Origin: Sneathiella litorea
GTDB taxonomy: Bacteria > Pseudomonadota > Alphaproteobacteria > Sneathiellales > Sneathiellaceae
Assembly: GCF_009882915.1 (NCBI RefSeq)
Contig: NZ_WTUW01000002.1
Span: forward strand, 744,309 to 808,308
Length of the DNA: 64,000 nt
Direction: 5' to 3'
The notes under the pieces were generated by a model. It worked only from the letters and a program-made list of their open reading frames with translations, did no database searches and was not told the DNA's origin. Numbering within the stretch: the first letter of the stretch is position 1; every line of letters starts with the position of its first letter. This document shows positions 1 through 7,587 of this stretch, piece by piece. The position numbers and the translations under genes were made by a program.

Positions 1-1102
1 CACCGCGCGGGATTTTCAGGATGTCCTCGACTACACGCGCCGCTGGGCGAACGACCGCAAGTTCCGCCTCGGCGTACAGATCCTCGATAATGTTGATCAT
101 GGCACCGGTCTTGGTGCGACGGTGGCCGCCGGCCCTGCCTTCTCCGACGTGGCGGACGTGATATTGGAAGCGATACTGGTTAAGGTACGGGAGGAATTCG
201 CCCGGACCCACGGCGTCGTCCCTGGCGGACAATTCGCCGTGATCGCCATGGGCAAGCTCGGCAGCCGCCAGATGACCCCGACCTCCGATGCGGACCTGGT
301 CTTCCTGTTCGAGACCCCGGAAGAAGACATGATGACCGATGGCAAAAAGCCAATCTCGGCGGGCCTCTACTATACCCGTTTCTGCCAGCGCTTTATCAAT
401 GCGCTCAGCGTTCATACCGGCGAGGGAAAGCTCTATGAGGTCGATATGCGGCTCAGGCCTCATGGCAAATCCGGCCCCATCGCACTGCCAATCGAGAGTA
501 TCCGCAAATATTATCTGGACGAGGCCTGGACATGGGAGCATCTGGCCCTCACCCGGGCACGCGTGATCGCAGGCGATGCGGCTCTCTGCGAGAAGACCGA
601 GAAAATGCTGCGCGAGATCGCCCTCACCAAGCGCGATAATGAGAAAATCCGTACAGATACCCTCGACATGCGGGCGCGGGTATTGAAACAGCATGGCAGC
701 GACAACCCGCTTGCCATCAAGCATGCGCACGGCGGGCTGATGGACCTTGAATTCCTCTGCCAGTATCTCCGCCTTAAGCATGGCCCGGATCATCCGGACA
801 TTCTTGATCCCAATTCCATGGACAGCCTGAAGGTCATGAAGTCGGAAGGGATTTTAGCGCCGGACGTGGCCGACAGGCTGGTCGAAATCCTCCGGCTTTA
901 CCTCAATATCAGCGGCCTCAAGCAGCTCTGCCTCGGCGGACGGAAAATCGACGAGACCATCCCGCTCGCGCTGAAAAATGCTCTCGCGGCCACCGCGGAG
1001 GTTGATAATTTCGACGAGCTCGCTAAAAAGCTCAAGACCGCACAGGAGGATATCGACCGGCTCCTGAATGACTACCTCGCCGGTGACGCAGAAAAGGAGT
1101 GA
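1..1102 (+). CDS. glnE: Glutamine synthetase adenylyltransferase/adenylyl-removing enzyme, C-terminal part
   Basis: The reading frame is open from base 2, so the gene starts upstream of the window; about 366 residues are visible. GlnE adds and removes AMP on glutamine synthetase in response to nitrogen status. The visible part carries one nucleotidyltransferase centre, AMGKLGSR followed by SDADLVFLF (about 245-310 bp), with the paired acidic residues that bind metal. The helical C-terminal region expected of the adenylylating domain follows. The stop codon at 1100-1102 lies three bases before the original bcp start codon, so the two genes were once closely coupled; the insert downstream now breaks that link. 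The assignment is firm from the motif, the length and the neighbour. Confidence 0.93.
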   Translation, partial: TARDFQDVLDYTRRWANDRKFRLGVQILDNVDHGTGLGATVAAGPAFSDVADVILEAILVKVREEFARTHGVVPGGQFAVIAMGKLGSRQMTPTSDADLVFLFETPEEDMMTDGKKPISAGLYYTRFCQRFINALSVHTGEGKLYEVDMRLRPHGKSGPIALPIESIRKYYLDEAWTWEHLALTRARVIAGDAALCEKTEKMLREIALTKRDNEKIRTDTLDMRARVLKQHGSDNPLAIKHAHGGLMDLEFLCQYLRLKHGPDHPDILDPNSMDSLKVMKSEGILAPDVADRLVEILRLYLNISGLKQLCLGGRKIDETIPLALKNALAATAEVDNFDELAKKLKTAQEDIDRLLNDYLAGDAEKE

Positions 1103-1105
1103 CCC

Positions 1106-1198
1106 ATGCCCGACGTTGGAGAGAAAGCCCCGGAATTTAACATGCCCACCGATGGCGGGGTATTCAGAGCATATGGCGTTCCATTGCAGCGTCGGTAA
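1106..1198 (+). pseudogene. Truncated 5' stub of bcp left of the insert
   Basis: This frame opens with the ATG three bases after glnE and has a good GGAG ribosome-binding site inside the glnE stop region. It encodes the Bcp N-terminus (MPDVGEKAPEFNMPTDGG) and then runs into insert sequence and stops after 30 residues. It is the original start of bcp, cut off when the element entered. It may still be translated from the glnE transcript, but the peptide lacks the peroxidase fold. Confidence 0.85.
1115..1160 (+). repeat. 46-bp direct repeat, left copy (attL-like)
   Basis: This is an exact 46-base copy of 2078-2123. It begins GTTGGAGAGAAAG, ends CCGATGGCGGGG, and codes for VGEKAPEFNMPTDGG of Bcp. 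The next base differs between the copies (T here, A at the right copy). Upstream the two copies diverge immediately. The pair bounds a 963-bp unit. Confidence 0.95.
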
Positions 1199-1242
1199 CC
1201 TTCATCCTCTCTCCTACTTTTTTATACATGTAAATGTCATAA

Positions 1243-1782
1243 TCAAGGATAATTGATGCCGTGGTGTTTAAGCATTTTCATAAGATTTGTGCTTTCTAAG
1301 AAATCTCTATTCTTTGGTGATAGTCGATTAAGATCGACTTCCACGGCCCGGCTTGCGTTGTCAGTTATTGACCTGACCCCTCCAAAACGATTGACCTCAA
1401 CTTGATAACCATCATCTTGGGCACCTATACTTCTAATGACACCTGAACTAAAACCGTCTACTTTCTTGGATAGGGATGTTGCCTCCTTAATCCGCATATA
1501 ATAATAATAAGACATACATTTTATATCATCCGCCACCCGCTTCGCTTTTTGCCTATAAATAATGGATTTTTCATCGCCTCTAGAAATTTCACTTCCAAGC
1601 AGATAGTAGAAGACAAGCCGCTTTCTTTGTTTGTGACTTACCTGTCTTTCTAACTTTTCGCATGCAGCATCAACCATCTTCAGAGCATCAACGATACTTT
1701 GAAGATTTTTCGTAATCTTTCTTCCTAGATAGAATACTTTCAGTGAAAGAAGTTTTTCGTTGCTGACATACAAACCTATCAC
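1243..1782 (-). CDS. Unknown protein carried by the bcp insert
   Basis: I do not recognise this 179-residue protein. The start shown is a GTG at 1782-1780 with AGGA directly against it, which is poor spacing, so the true start is uncertain; the next Met is residue 36. The first 115 residues look helical and rich in Lys/Arg, with a run of four Tyr in MSYYYYMRIKEA. The C-terminal part (DGYQVEVNRFGG) looks more beta-like. Codon use is AT-rich, unlike the neighbours, which suggests transfer. The same frame continues upstream past a single TAA into another coding-like stretch (1810-1926), so this may be the larger part of a broken gene. No nuclease, recombinase or toxin motif is visible. Confidence 0.5.
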   Translation of the reverse strand: MIGLYVSNEKLLSLKVFYLGRKITKNLQSIVDALKMVDAACEKLERQVSHKQRKRLVFYYLLGSEISRGDEKSIIYRQKAKRVADDIKCMSYYYYMRIKEATSLSKKVDGFSSGVIRSIGAQDDGYQVEVNRFGGVRSITDNASRAVEVDLNRLSPKNRDFLESTNLMKMLKHHGINYP

Positions 1783-1809
1783 TCCTAAAATTTTTAAATG
1801 AACTAAATT

Positions 1810-1926
1810 TTATACTGAGTCATCCAAAGCAATTCGCCAAAGACCCCTATTCTCATGTATTCTGATAAATGATGATTCTTCACCTGAATCAGTGACAATA
1901 TACAGCCGTTCATCTGCACGGATCAA
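1810..1926 (-). CDS. Small reading frame or broken N-terminal part in the bcp insert
   Basis: This 38-residue frame starts at a TTG, with AGG seven bases upstream, and contains RLYIVTDSGEESSFIRIHEN and LWRIALDD. The alternating hydrophobic and polar pattern looks like real beta-strand protein rather than chance. It ends at a TAA and lies in the same frame as the larger gene 27 bases downstream. It could be a separate small gene or the preceding segment of that gene split by a stop codon. Function unknown. Confidence 0.35.
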   Translation of the reverse strand: MIRADERLYIVTDSGEESSFIRIHENRGLWRIALDDSV

Positions 1927-2062
1927 AAAAACCTAGAACATCTGACAATCAGTACAATTGTGCAATGTTTGAGTAAATGTTAAAAGGTAAACTACGGCAT
2001 TTCAAGAGTTTATGTATGTTTACGATAACTGTTTAAGTTGTGTGTTTGATTGGATCTAAATT

Positions 2063-2530
2063 ATGACGGTACTGCAAGTTGGAGAGAAAGCCCCGGAATT
2101 TAACATGCCCACCGATGGCGGGGAGGATGTGAGCCTGTCTGCCCTGAAAGGCACGCCCTTTGTGCTCTATTTCTACCCCAAGGACAACACCCCCGGCTGC
2201 ACCACCGAGGCGAAGGATTTCACCGCCAGTATCAAGGAATTCGACAAACTCGGCGTGAAGGTGATCGGGGTTTCCCGTGACTCCCTCAAAAAACATGCGA
2301 ATTTCCGCGAAAAGCAGGAGCTGGAAGTCATTCTCGCCTCCGATGAGGATGGCGCGACCTGCGAGGCGTTTGGCGTCTGGGTCCTCAAGAAGAACTACGG
2401 CCGTGAATATATGGGGATCGAGCGCTCGACCTTCCTGATCGATGGCGAAGGAATCATCCGCACTGTCTGGCGCAAGGTGCGCGTGAAAGAGCATGTGGAT
2501 GCGGTGCTGGAGGCGGCGAAAGCCCTGTAG
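2063..2530 (+). CDS. bcp: Thioredoxin-dependent peroxiredoxin (Bcp/PrxQ family)
   Basis: This cytoplasmic peroxidase of 155 residues reduces hydrogen and organic peroxides using thioredoxin. The peroxidatic Cys is C46 in DNTPGCTTEA. The second Cys five residues later, found in E. coli Bcp, is absent; the only other conserved-looking Cys is C100 in DGATCEAFG. The family GxxxP entry (VGEKAPEF) and the Arg-containing MGIERSTFLID stretch are present. The first five codons (MTVLQ) come from the inserted element, replacing the original MPD, so the protein is only slightly altered at its N-terminus. The native ribosome-binding site now lies 957 bases upstream, in front of the stub. Expression must rely on sequence within the insert; the site before this ATG is weak (GGA, nine bases away). 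Confidence 0.93.
   Translation: MTVLQVGEKAPEFNMPTDGGEDVSLSALKGTPFVLYFYPKDNTPGCTTEAKDFTASIKEFDKLGVKVIGVSRDSLKKHANFREKQELEVILASDEDGATCEAFGVWVLKKNYGREYMGIERSTFLIDGEGIIRTVWRKVRVKEHVDAVLEAAKAL
2078..2123 (+). repeat. 46-bp direct repeat, right copy (attR-like)
   Basis: This is the exact partner of 1115-1160 and forms codons 6-20 of the functional bcp. Upstream of it the element contributes ATGACGGTACTGCAA in frame. Confidence 0.95.
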
Positions 2531-2533
2531 ACG

Positions 2534-3364
2534 GTGACAACTCTCTCTGAACTTGCGGTCTCTGTCCTTACCGAGGCGGACGCCGCGACAAAGGCCGCCA
2601 AAAGCCGGGAAGCCGCCGCCGCTTGGCGGGCCTCAAATGGCGCGATGAAGATCGGCAGCCTGACGCCGCCCGACCGTCCCGCGCGTCCCGACCGGCCCGA
2701 ACTGCTTCCCCCTGCGGAAATGCCGCGTCGGCGCGGGCAATCCGACGCAGCGCGGGCGACCCTTCTCCATGCGGTGCAGCATATCGAACTGAACGCCATC
2801 GATCTCGCCTGGGACATGGTGGCGCGCTTCACCGATCAGGACCTCCCCCGCGCCTTTTATGACGACTGGGTCCGCGTTGGTGATGAGGAGGCGAAGCATT
2901 TCACCCTGCTCGCCGAGCGGATTGCGGAACTTGGCTATTCTTACGGTGATTTTCCCGCCCATGACGGGCTGTGGGAGGCGGCGATGTCAACACGTGAGAA
3001 CCTCGCCGCCCGGCTCGCCGTGGTGCCGATGGTGCTGGAGGCGCGCGGCCTCGATGTGACGCCCGCGATGATTGACCGATTCGGCAGGATCGGCGACGAA
3101 AAGAGCGTCAACGTGCTTAACATAATCCTAAAAGATGAAATTGGTCACGTCGCAATCGGCAGCCGCTGGTTCCATCATTTCTGTGAAAAGAGCGGCATCG
3201 ACGCCGAAAAGACTTGGCAGGCACTTGTAAAAAAATTCTTTAAAGGCCTTTTAAAACCCCCATTTAACGAAGAGGCGCGATCAGTTGCTGGACTGCCTGT
3301 CAATTACTACCATCCGCTGTCCATGCCGCAATTGTCAAAAGAGACAAAAAACGCCAAAATTTAG
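2534..3364 (+). CDS. DUF455 family ferritin-like protein
   Basis: The 276-residue protein starts at a GTG three bases after the bcp stop; the ribosome-binding site is weak, so translational coupling is likely. It belongs to the DUF455 ferritin-like group, related in fold to diiron enzymes. Candidate iron ligands are visible: HIELNAIDLAWD (about residue 80), DEEAKHF (about residue 115), and EARGLD and DEIGHVAIG (about residues 175 and 205). This is the E and ExxH spacing of a four-helix bundle. Substrate unknown. It follows bcp closely, which suggests a shared transcript. The conserved pairing with Bcp makes a role in oxidative or iron metabolism plausible, but this is inference. Confidence 0.8.
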   Translation: MTTLSELAVSVLTEADAATKAAKSREAAAAWRASNGAMKIGSLTPPDRPARPDRPELLPPAEMPRRRGQSDAARATLLHAVQHIELNAIDLAWDMVARFTDQDLPRAFYDDWVRVGDEEAKHFTLLAERIAELGYSYGDFPAHDGLWEAAMSTRENLAARLAVVPMVLEARGLDVTPAMIDRFGRIGDEKSVNVLNIILKDEIGHVAIGSRWFHHFCEKSGIDAEKTWQALVKKFFKGLLKPPFNEEARSVAGLPVNYYHPLSMPQLSKETKNAKI

Positions 3365-3460
3365 CGGTCTCGGTGAGCAGTTGAAGTTAACGAGAAAATC
3401 GGTTCTATTACCTCGCATTCCCGTATTTATTGAAACTCAACAGAAGATCAGGATGAGCAA

Positions 3461-4903
3461 ATGAAGCTGAAGGCCGTCGTGAATAAGCTCTTTACGGACC
3501 GTCAGGTTATCATTTCCACGCGTGGTCAGCTGAAATACCTCCGCCTTTCTGTTGCGGCGCAAGCCATGGGTTTTGCCGCCGCCGTCGGTTTTGGCAGCAT
3601 GTTCGCCTATCTCATGGTGTCCGGCGCACTGCAATACCGGGAAGTAACGCAGCAGCAGGCGGCCCTTCTCTCCCTCCAATCAGATTTTAGCGCCGTCTCG
3701 GCGGATTTTGAGCTCGCCCAGGCGAAGATTGCCGCCACCCAGGCCGAGCTTGATCAGCAGTATATGCGCCTTGAGGATATTCTCGCCGACCGGCATGTGG
3801 TGGAAAAGGCGCTGGAATTTGCCTCTGCCTCTCCTGGTGATGCGATGGAGAAGAAATCCCTGGAAGACCGCATCCGCGTCCTTGGGGAAAGCCTGCACAG
3901 CACCAATGAGCGGCGCGAGCAGCTTGAACTGGAGATCATGCAGATCAATAAGGTGCTGTTCCAGACCGCCCGTGCACGCGATGAGGCCGACACCGACCGC
4001 CAGAAAACGGAACAGCGGCTGTCGAGCCTGCGGGGCCTCGTCAATCTCTATGCCTCGACCAAGGATGAAATTTATAAACAACTGGAAGAAACCCGCGCCG
4101 AGTTTGCCAACCTGAAGCAGGAATTCAACAACCGGCTTCACAGTGAAGACCAACTCAGCAACGAAGTCGGTGCCCTGCGGTCACGTCTGACAAAAATGTC
4201 GATGGAGAACAAGGACCTGATTGCGCGGATCCATGACCGCACCAACGAAAGCGTCATGGCCCTGCGCGAGATTATCGTGCTGACGGGCCTGGATCCGGAG
4301 AAACTGCTTGGCGCTGAGGCGGATATCGGCCTTGGCGGCCCCTTCCTCGCCGTGACACCCAGCGCGAACCTGCTGGATACGGAACAGGATTACTACGCCC
4401 AGACCCAGAAGATGGAGGCGAGCCTTGCGCGGTGGGAGTCTCTACAGACCCTGCTCAACCAGCTCCCCCTCGCCCGGCCGGTGGATGTTGGTTATATCAC
4501 CTCGAGCTTTGGCAAGCGGCGCGACCCGATGAGCAAGCGGACCGCCTTCCATTCCGGCGTTGATATCGCGGGTCCGAAAAACTCCAAGGTTCTGGCCACC
4601 GCGCCGGGCGTTGTGACGTTTGCCGGTCGTAACGGCGCCTATGGCAATATGGTCACCATCGACCATGGCCGTGGTTTCCAGACGCGCTATGCGCATATGA
4701 AAAAAGTACTGGTCAAAAACGGCCAGAAAATTGAATACCGGACAGAAATTGGCGTAATGGGTTCAACCGGTCGAAGCACCGGTCGCCATGTTCACTACGA
4801 AATCATGTATGAAGGTGAGCATCAGGATCCGGTGAATTTTATCAAGGCTGGAAGATACGCGTTCAAAGCAACGCCGAAAGTCGAGAAAGCCGCCAACGAG
4901 TAA
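3461..4903 (+). CDS. Membrane-anchored M23 murein endopeptidase with coiled coil
   Basis: The 480-residue protein has one transmembrane helix at about 30-52, a long periplasmic coiled coil (about 60-265), and a C-terminal LytM/M23 zinc peptidase domain. Zinc ligands and catalytic His are complete: H364 and D368 in FHSGVDIAGP, H412 in RYAHM, and H443-x-H445 in GRHVHYE. It should therefore be an active endopeptidase cutting peptidoglycan cross-links, rather than a degenerate EnvC/NlpD-type activator. AGGA lies eight bases before the ATG. The bactofilin gene follows 21 bases later, a pairing known to localise M23 enzymes in other bacteria. Confidence 0.9.
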   Translation: MKLKAVVNKLFTDRQVIISTRGQLKYLRLSVAAQAMGFAAAVGFGSMFAYLMVSGALQYREVTQQQAALLSLQSDFSAVSADFELAQAKIAATQAELDQQYMRLEDILADRHVVEKALEFASASPGDAMEKKSLEDRIRVLGESLHSTNERREQLELEIMQINKVLFQTARARDEADTDRQKTEQRLSSLRGLVNLYASTKDEIYKQLEETRAEFANLKQEFNNRLHSEDQLSNEVGALRSRLTKMSMENKDLIARIHDRTNESVMALREIIVLTGLDPEKLLGAEADIGLGGPFLAVTPSANLLDTEQDYYAQTQKMEASLARWESLQTLLNQLPLARPVDVGYITSSFGKRRDPMSKRTAFHSGVDIAGPKNSKVLATAPGVVTFAGRNGAYGNMVTIDHGRGFQTRYAHMKKVLVKNGQKIEYRTEIGVMGSTGRSTGRHVHYEIMYEGEHQDPVNFIKAGRYAFKATPKVEKAANE

Positions 4904-4924
4904 ACCGTGAAGTGAGGTTGTTCC

Positions 4925-5347
4925 ATGTTTTCCAGTAACAGCAAGAACGAGCCAAAATCCACAAAATCCAACGCCATGCCCTCGATCATCGCTGAAAATC
5001 TCAATATCGAGGGGAATCTCACCTCGGAGGGGGAAATCCAGATCGACGGCAAGGTCAGTGGCGATGTGCAGGCAAAATTACTGACCATCGGGCAGAATGC
5101 CGAGATTACCGGCGATATCAACGCGGGCACGCTGATCATCCGCGGCGCGGTGAATGGCAGCCTTCGCGGTGAGGAAATCACCGTCACCTCCACCGCGACG
5201 GTCAAGGGCGACATTATTCATGCCTCCCTCAGTATCGAGCCGGGCGCGAAGATCGATGGTCACTTAAAGCATAGCGACAACCCGCGCGACCTGCCCGAAA
5301 CCGTCACTTTCCTTGACAAGTCCGAGGCCGCGAGCGGCGAGAAGTAA
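4925..5347 (+). CDS. Bactofilin
   Basis: The protein is 140 residues long. Its core (about 18-115) is a run of short strands rich in Gly, Ile and Val (IAENLNIEGNLTSEGEIQID, then KVSGDVQAKLLTIG, then NAEITGDINAGTLIIRGAVNG), the right-handed beta-helix of bactofilins. Disordered polar tails flank it. Bactofilins polymerise without nucleotide into membrane-associated filaments that position cell-wall enzymes. The gene directly upstream encodes an M23 endopeptidase, so the two probably act together in shaping the wall. A strong terminator follows. Confidence 0.92.
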   Translation: MFSSNSKNEPKSTKSNAMPSIIAENLNIEGNLTSEGEIQIDGKVSGDVQAKLLTIGQNAEITGDINAGTLIIRGAVNGSLRGEEITVTSTATVKGDIIHASLSIEPGAKIDGHLKHSDNPRDLPETVTFLDKSEAASGEK

Positions 5348-5375
5348 CTCCCCGTCCGGACAGAGACAAAAAAAA

Positions 5376-5404
5376 GGCCCGCTAACTTGCGGGCCTTTTC
5401 TTTG
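5376..5404. terminator. Bidirectional intrinsic terminator between the bactofilin gene and ndk
   Basis: A perfect 7-bp stem GGCCCGC/GCGGGCC (5376-5382 and 5389-5395) has a 6-base loop, an A run before it and a T run after it. It lies between convergent genes, so it can stop transcription from both sides. Confidence 0.9.
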
Positions 5405-5417
5405 GGGTAAGCTATCC

Positions 5418-5840
5418 TTAGCCGACGATTTCAGAGCCGGAGAAGAAATAGGCAATCTCGATCGCGGCGTTAGCCTGGCTGTCGGAGCCATGCACGGAGT
5501 TGGCTTCGATGCTTTCGGCGAATTCCTTGCGGATCGTGCCTTCGTCAGCGTCGGCCGGGTTGGTCGCGCCCATGACTTCGCGGTTCTTCATGATGGCGTT
5601 TTCCCCTTCAAGAACCTGTACGACAACCGGGCCGGAAACCATGAAGTCGCAAAGCTCACCAAAAAACGGCCGTTCCTTGTGAACGCTGTAGAAGGTTTCA
5701 GCATTTTCGCGGGTCATCTGGATACGCTTCTGCGCGACGATGCGCAGGCCGGCTTCTTCCAGCTTGGCGTTGATCTTGCCAGTCAGGTTGCGGCGGGTTG
5801 CATCGGGTTTAATGATGGAGAAAGTACGTTCAAGAGCCAT
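5418..5840 (-). CDS. ndk: Nucleoside diphosphate kinase
   Basis: The 140-residue cytoplasmic enzyme balances NTP pools by passing phosphate through a histidine. The active-site His is H117 in NSVHGSDS, and the N-terminus [14 protein letters not shown] is typical of the family. I place the start at 5840 because AAGGTGAG stands nine bases upstream. A GTG twelve bases earlier has no properly spaced site. The length matches the family exactly. Confidence 0.96.
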   Translation of the reverse strand: MALERTFSIIKPDATRRNLTGKINAKLEEAGLRIVAQKRIQMTRENAETFYSVHKERPFFGELCDFMVSGPVVVQVLEGENAIMKNREVMGATNPADADEGTIRKEFAESIEANSVHGSDSQANAAIEIAYFFSGSEIVG

Positions 5841-5986
5841 TGGGTCACTCACCTTAATGTAGGGGACAAAGGAATATTTCCGCGCCTTATAGCGGGGATG
5901 CGCGCAAGGGGCAACAGATTTACGGCAAAATTGAAGCCCCGCGCGCGCAATTGTCGGCCCAGCCCTCTCCCGCGGGTCATCTTTCG

Positions 5987-6829
5987 TCAGTAATAGGCCG
6001 GGCTATCGGCAATGGTGAGGCGGTGGAGCAATCTTTCCTGCCCCTCATATCCGCCGGTTGCGCAATGCAGGACGGAGCGGTTATCCCAGAGGACGAGCAT
6101 GTCCGGCTCCCATTTATGGCGATAGACAAATTCCTCCCGTCCCTGCCAGCGATAGAGCTCTTTCAGCCTCAACTTCGCGCTGTCGTGATCCATCCCGTCG
6201 AGATCGACCAGATAGCCGCCACCGAAAATTCCCTTCTTCCCGGTTTCCGGATGGTTGCGGATGACCGGGTGTGTCTCCGTCTTGTTCGCCTCGTCAGAGA
6301 TGTTGAACCGCATCGCGCCCTTGAAATTTTTCTCCGAATAGGCGCCATCGCGGGAATAGGCCCCGCCGGCCGAGTGAACAGCGGTCAGGTTTTCGAACCG
6401 TTCCTTCATCTCCGGTGGCATTTCCTCCCACGCCAGATGCTGGTTGGAAAAGAGGGTGTCGCCCCCTTCCGTCGGGATAATCTTGCCATAAAGCATCGTG
6501 CCCGACGGCGGCACGGGCATGAAGCTCCAGTCTGAATGCCAGTTGTCGGCAAAGATCCGCCCCGTCTCATGGGCGTAGCGATGGACCGCCGCAATCTTTT
6601 CATGACCGTCGATGGGGTGAAAGAACGGATCATCCCCAATCGGACCGAGATATTCGGCAAACTTTACGAAATCGTCATTGTCCAGCTTCTGGTCCGGGAA
6701 GACGAGAACATGATGATCCATCCACGCCTTGCGGATAGTGGCCAGGTCTTCTTTACCGATAGGAGCCGACAGATCGACTCCCTCAATCCGGGCGCCGCAG
6801 GGCGCATCAATTTTTGTCACTGTAATCAT
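5987..6829 (-). CDS. TauD/TfdA-family 2-oxoglutarate-dependent dioxygenase
   Basis: The 280-residue non-haem iron enzyme hydroxylates a substrate while decarboxylating 2-oxoglutarate. Iron ligands are H98-x-D100 (NWHSDWS) and the distal H255 ([10 protein letters not shown]). R270 in LLHRLTIAD is placed to bind the 2-oxoglutarate carboxylate. The substrate cannot be told from sequence; taurine, aryloxyacetates and similar acids are used by relatives. The start is set by GGGGA six bases before the ATG at 6829. It is divergent from a tetR gene with a palindrome between them, so TetR-controlled catabolism of some compound is likely. Confidence 0.88.
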   Translation of the reverse strand: MITVTKIDAPCGARIEGVDLSAPIGKEDLATIRKAWMDHHVLVFPDQKLDNDDFVKFAEYLGPIGDDPFFHPIDGHEKIAAVHRYAHETGRIFADNWHSDWSFMPVPPSGTMLYGKIIPTEGGDTLFSNQHLAWEEMPPEMKERFENLTAVHSAGGAYSRDGAYSEKNFKGAMRFNISDEANKTETHPVIRNHPETGKKGIFGGGYLVDLDGMDHDSAKLRLKELYRWQGREEFVYRHKWEPDMLVLWDNRSVLHCATGGYEGQERLLHRLTIADSPAYY

Positions 6830-6875
6830 TGGACATCCCCGTATTTTTATTTTCTGAAGACATATCATTAAATTT

Positions 6876-6891
6876 GTTGTTGACCAACAAC
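6876..6891. promoter_or_regulatory. Palindromic operator between the tauD-like gene and tetR
   Basis: The perfect inverted repeat GTTGTTG-AC-CAACAAC has 7-bp arms and a 2-bp spacer, and lies in the short divergent intergenic space. It contains TTGACC reading toward tetR and overlaps likely -35 elements on both strands. It is the obvious binding site for the adjacent TetR protein. Confidence 0.75.
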
Positions 6892-6924
6892 TATTTTGAT
6901 ATGGTGGTATCCTCTTGATATTAC

Positions 6925-7581
6925 ATGGGATTTGACATGAGCCCTGCCACTGCCGCCCTGCGCCCGCGGAAAAACCCGGAACGTCGACAGGAATCCAGCC
7001 AGCGCATTATCGAGGCGGCGACGGAACTGTTCGCCGAAAAGGGTTATCAGCGCACAACCCTGATCGAGATTGGCCGCCGCGCGGGCTGCACGGGCACGCT
7101 GGTCAGCAACCGCTTCGGCAGCAAGGATCGGGTGCTACGCGCCGTGATCGCCCATATTCTCAACCGGTTCGAGACGGACGAAACCCTCTCCCCTCCGTCG
7201 AAGGAGAGTGATCCGCGCCCTGCCGCGGCGCAGCTTGAAACCTTCGTGGCGACCTATCTCAAGGATGTGGCCGCCCGGGGGTCGCGCATCCGGGCGCTCT
7301 ATGTGCTGATGGGGGAAGGTCTTGGCTCCCTCCCCGAAATCGGAGAGGAGATCGCCCATGTGAACCAGGTGTTCCGCGGTGAAATTATGACCTATCTCAC
7401 CCTCGGGATGGAAAGAGGGGAACTCCCATCCTCCCTCGATCCGGCGATCCTCGCAGGCCTGATCATCGGGCTGCTACGCGGCGTTGCCATGCAGATCCTC
7501 GCCGAGCCAGCGCATCTGCCGCTAGACGCGCTGATCACCGCCTGCCAGAAGTCCGTCCAGGCGATGATCCGCGCAGGGTAA
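6925..7581 (+). CDS. TetR-family transcriptional regulator
   Basis: The 218-residue protein has an N-terminal helix-turn-helix (about 25-70: ATELFAEKGYQRTT, IGRRAGCTGTLVSNRFGSKD) typical of TetR. A variable helical ligand-binding and dimerisation domain follows. The second Met (MSPATAALR, 6937) is an alternative start. Divergent from the dioxygenase gene, with a perfect palindrome in between, it most likely represses that gene and itself until a ligand binds. The ligand cannot be predicted. Confidence 0.88.
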   Translation: MGFDMSPATAALRPRKNPERRQESSQRIIEAATELFAEKGYQRTTLIEIGRRAGCTGTLVSNRFGSKDRVLRAVIAHILNRFETDETLSPPSKESDPRPAAAQLETFVATYLKDVAARGSRIRALYVLMGEGLGSLPEIGEEIAHVNQVFRGEIMTYLTLGMERGELPSSLDPAILAGLIIGLLRGVAMQILAEPAHLPLDALITACQKSVQAMIRAG

Positions 7582-7587
7582 GCCGTT

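Larger units (their letters stand above)
1115..2123. mobile_element. Repeat-bounded insert in the 5' end of bcp
   Basis: Two exact 46-bp direct repeats flank DNA that is visibly AT-rich compared with its surroundings. Precise recombination between the repeats would remove 963 bp and leave glnE followed three bases later by an intact bcp with its normal start. The right end supplies a new ATG and four new codons in frame with the bcp body, so the target gene is rebuilt, as integrative elements often do at attachment sites. No integrase, transposase or terminal inverted repeat is recognisable inside it. It is therefore either non-autonomous, a remnant, or a type I do not know. A 46-bp duplication is long for an ordinary transposon target-site duplication. 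Confidence 0.7.
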
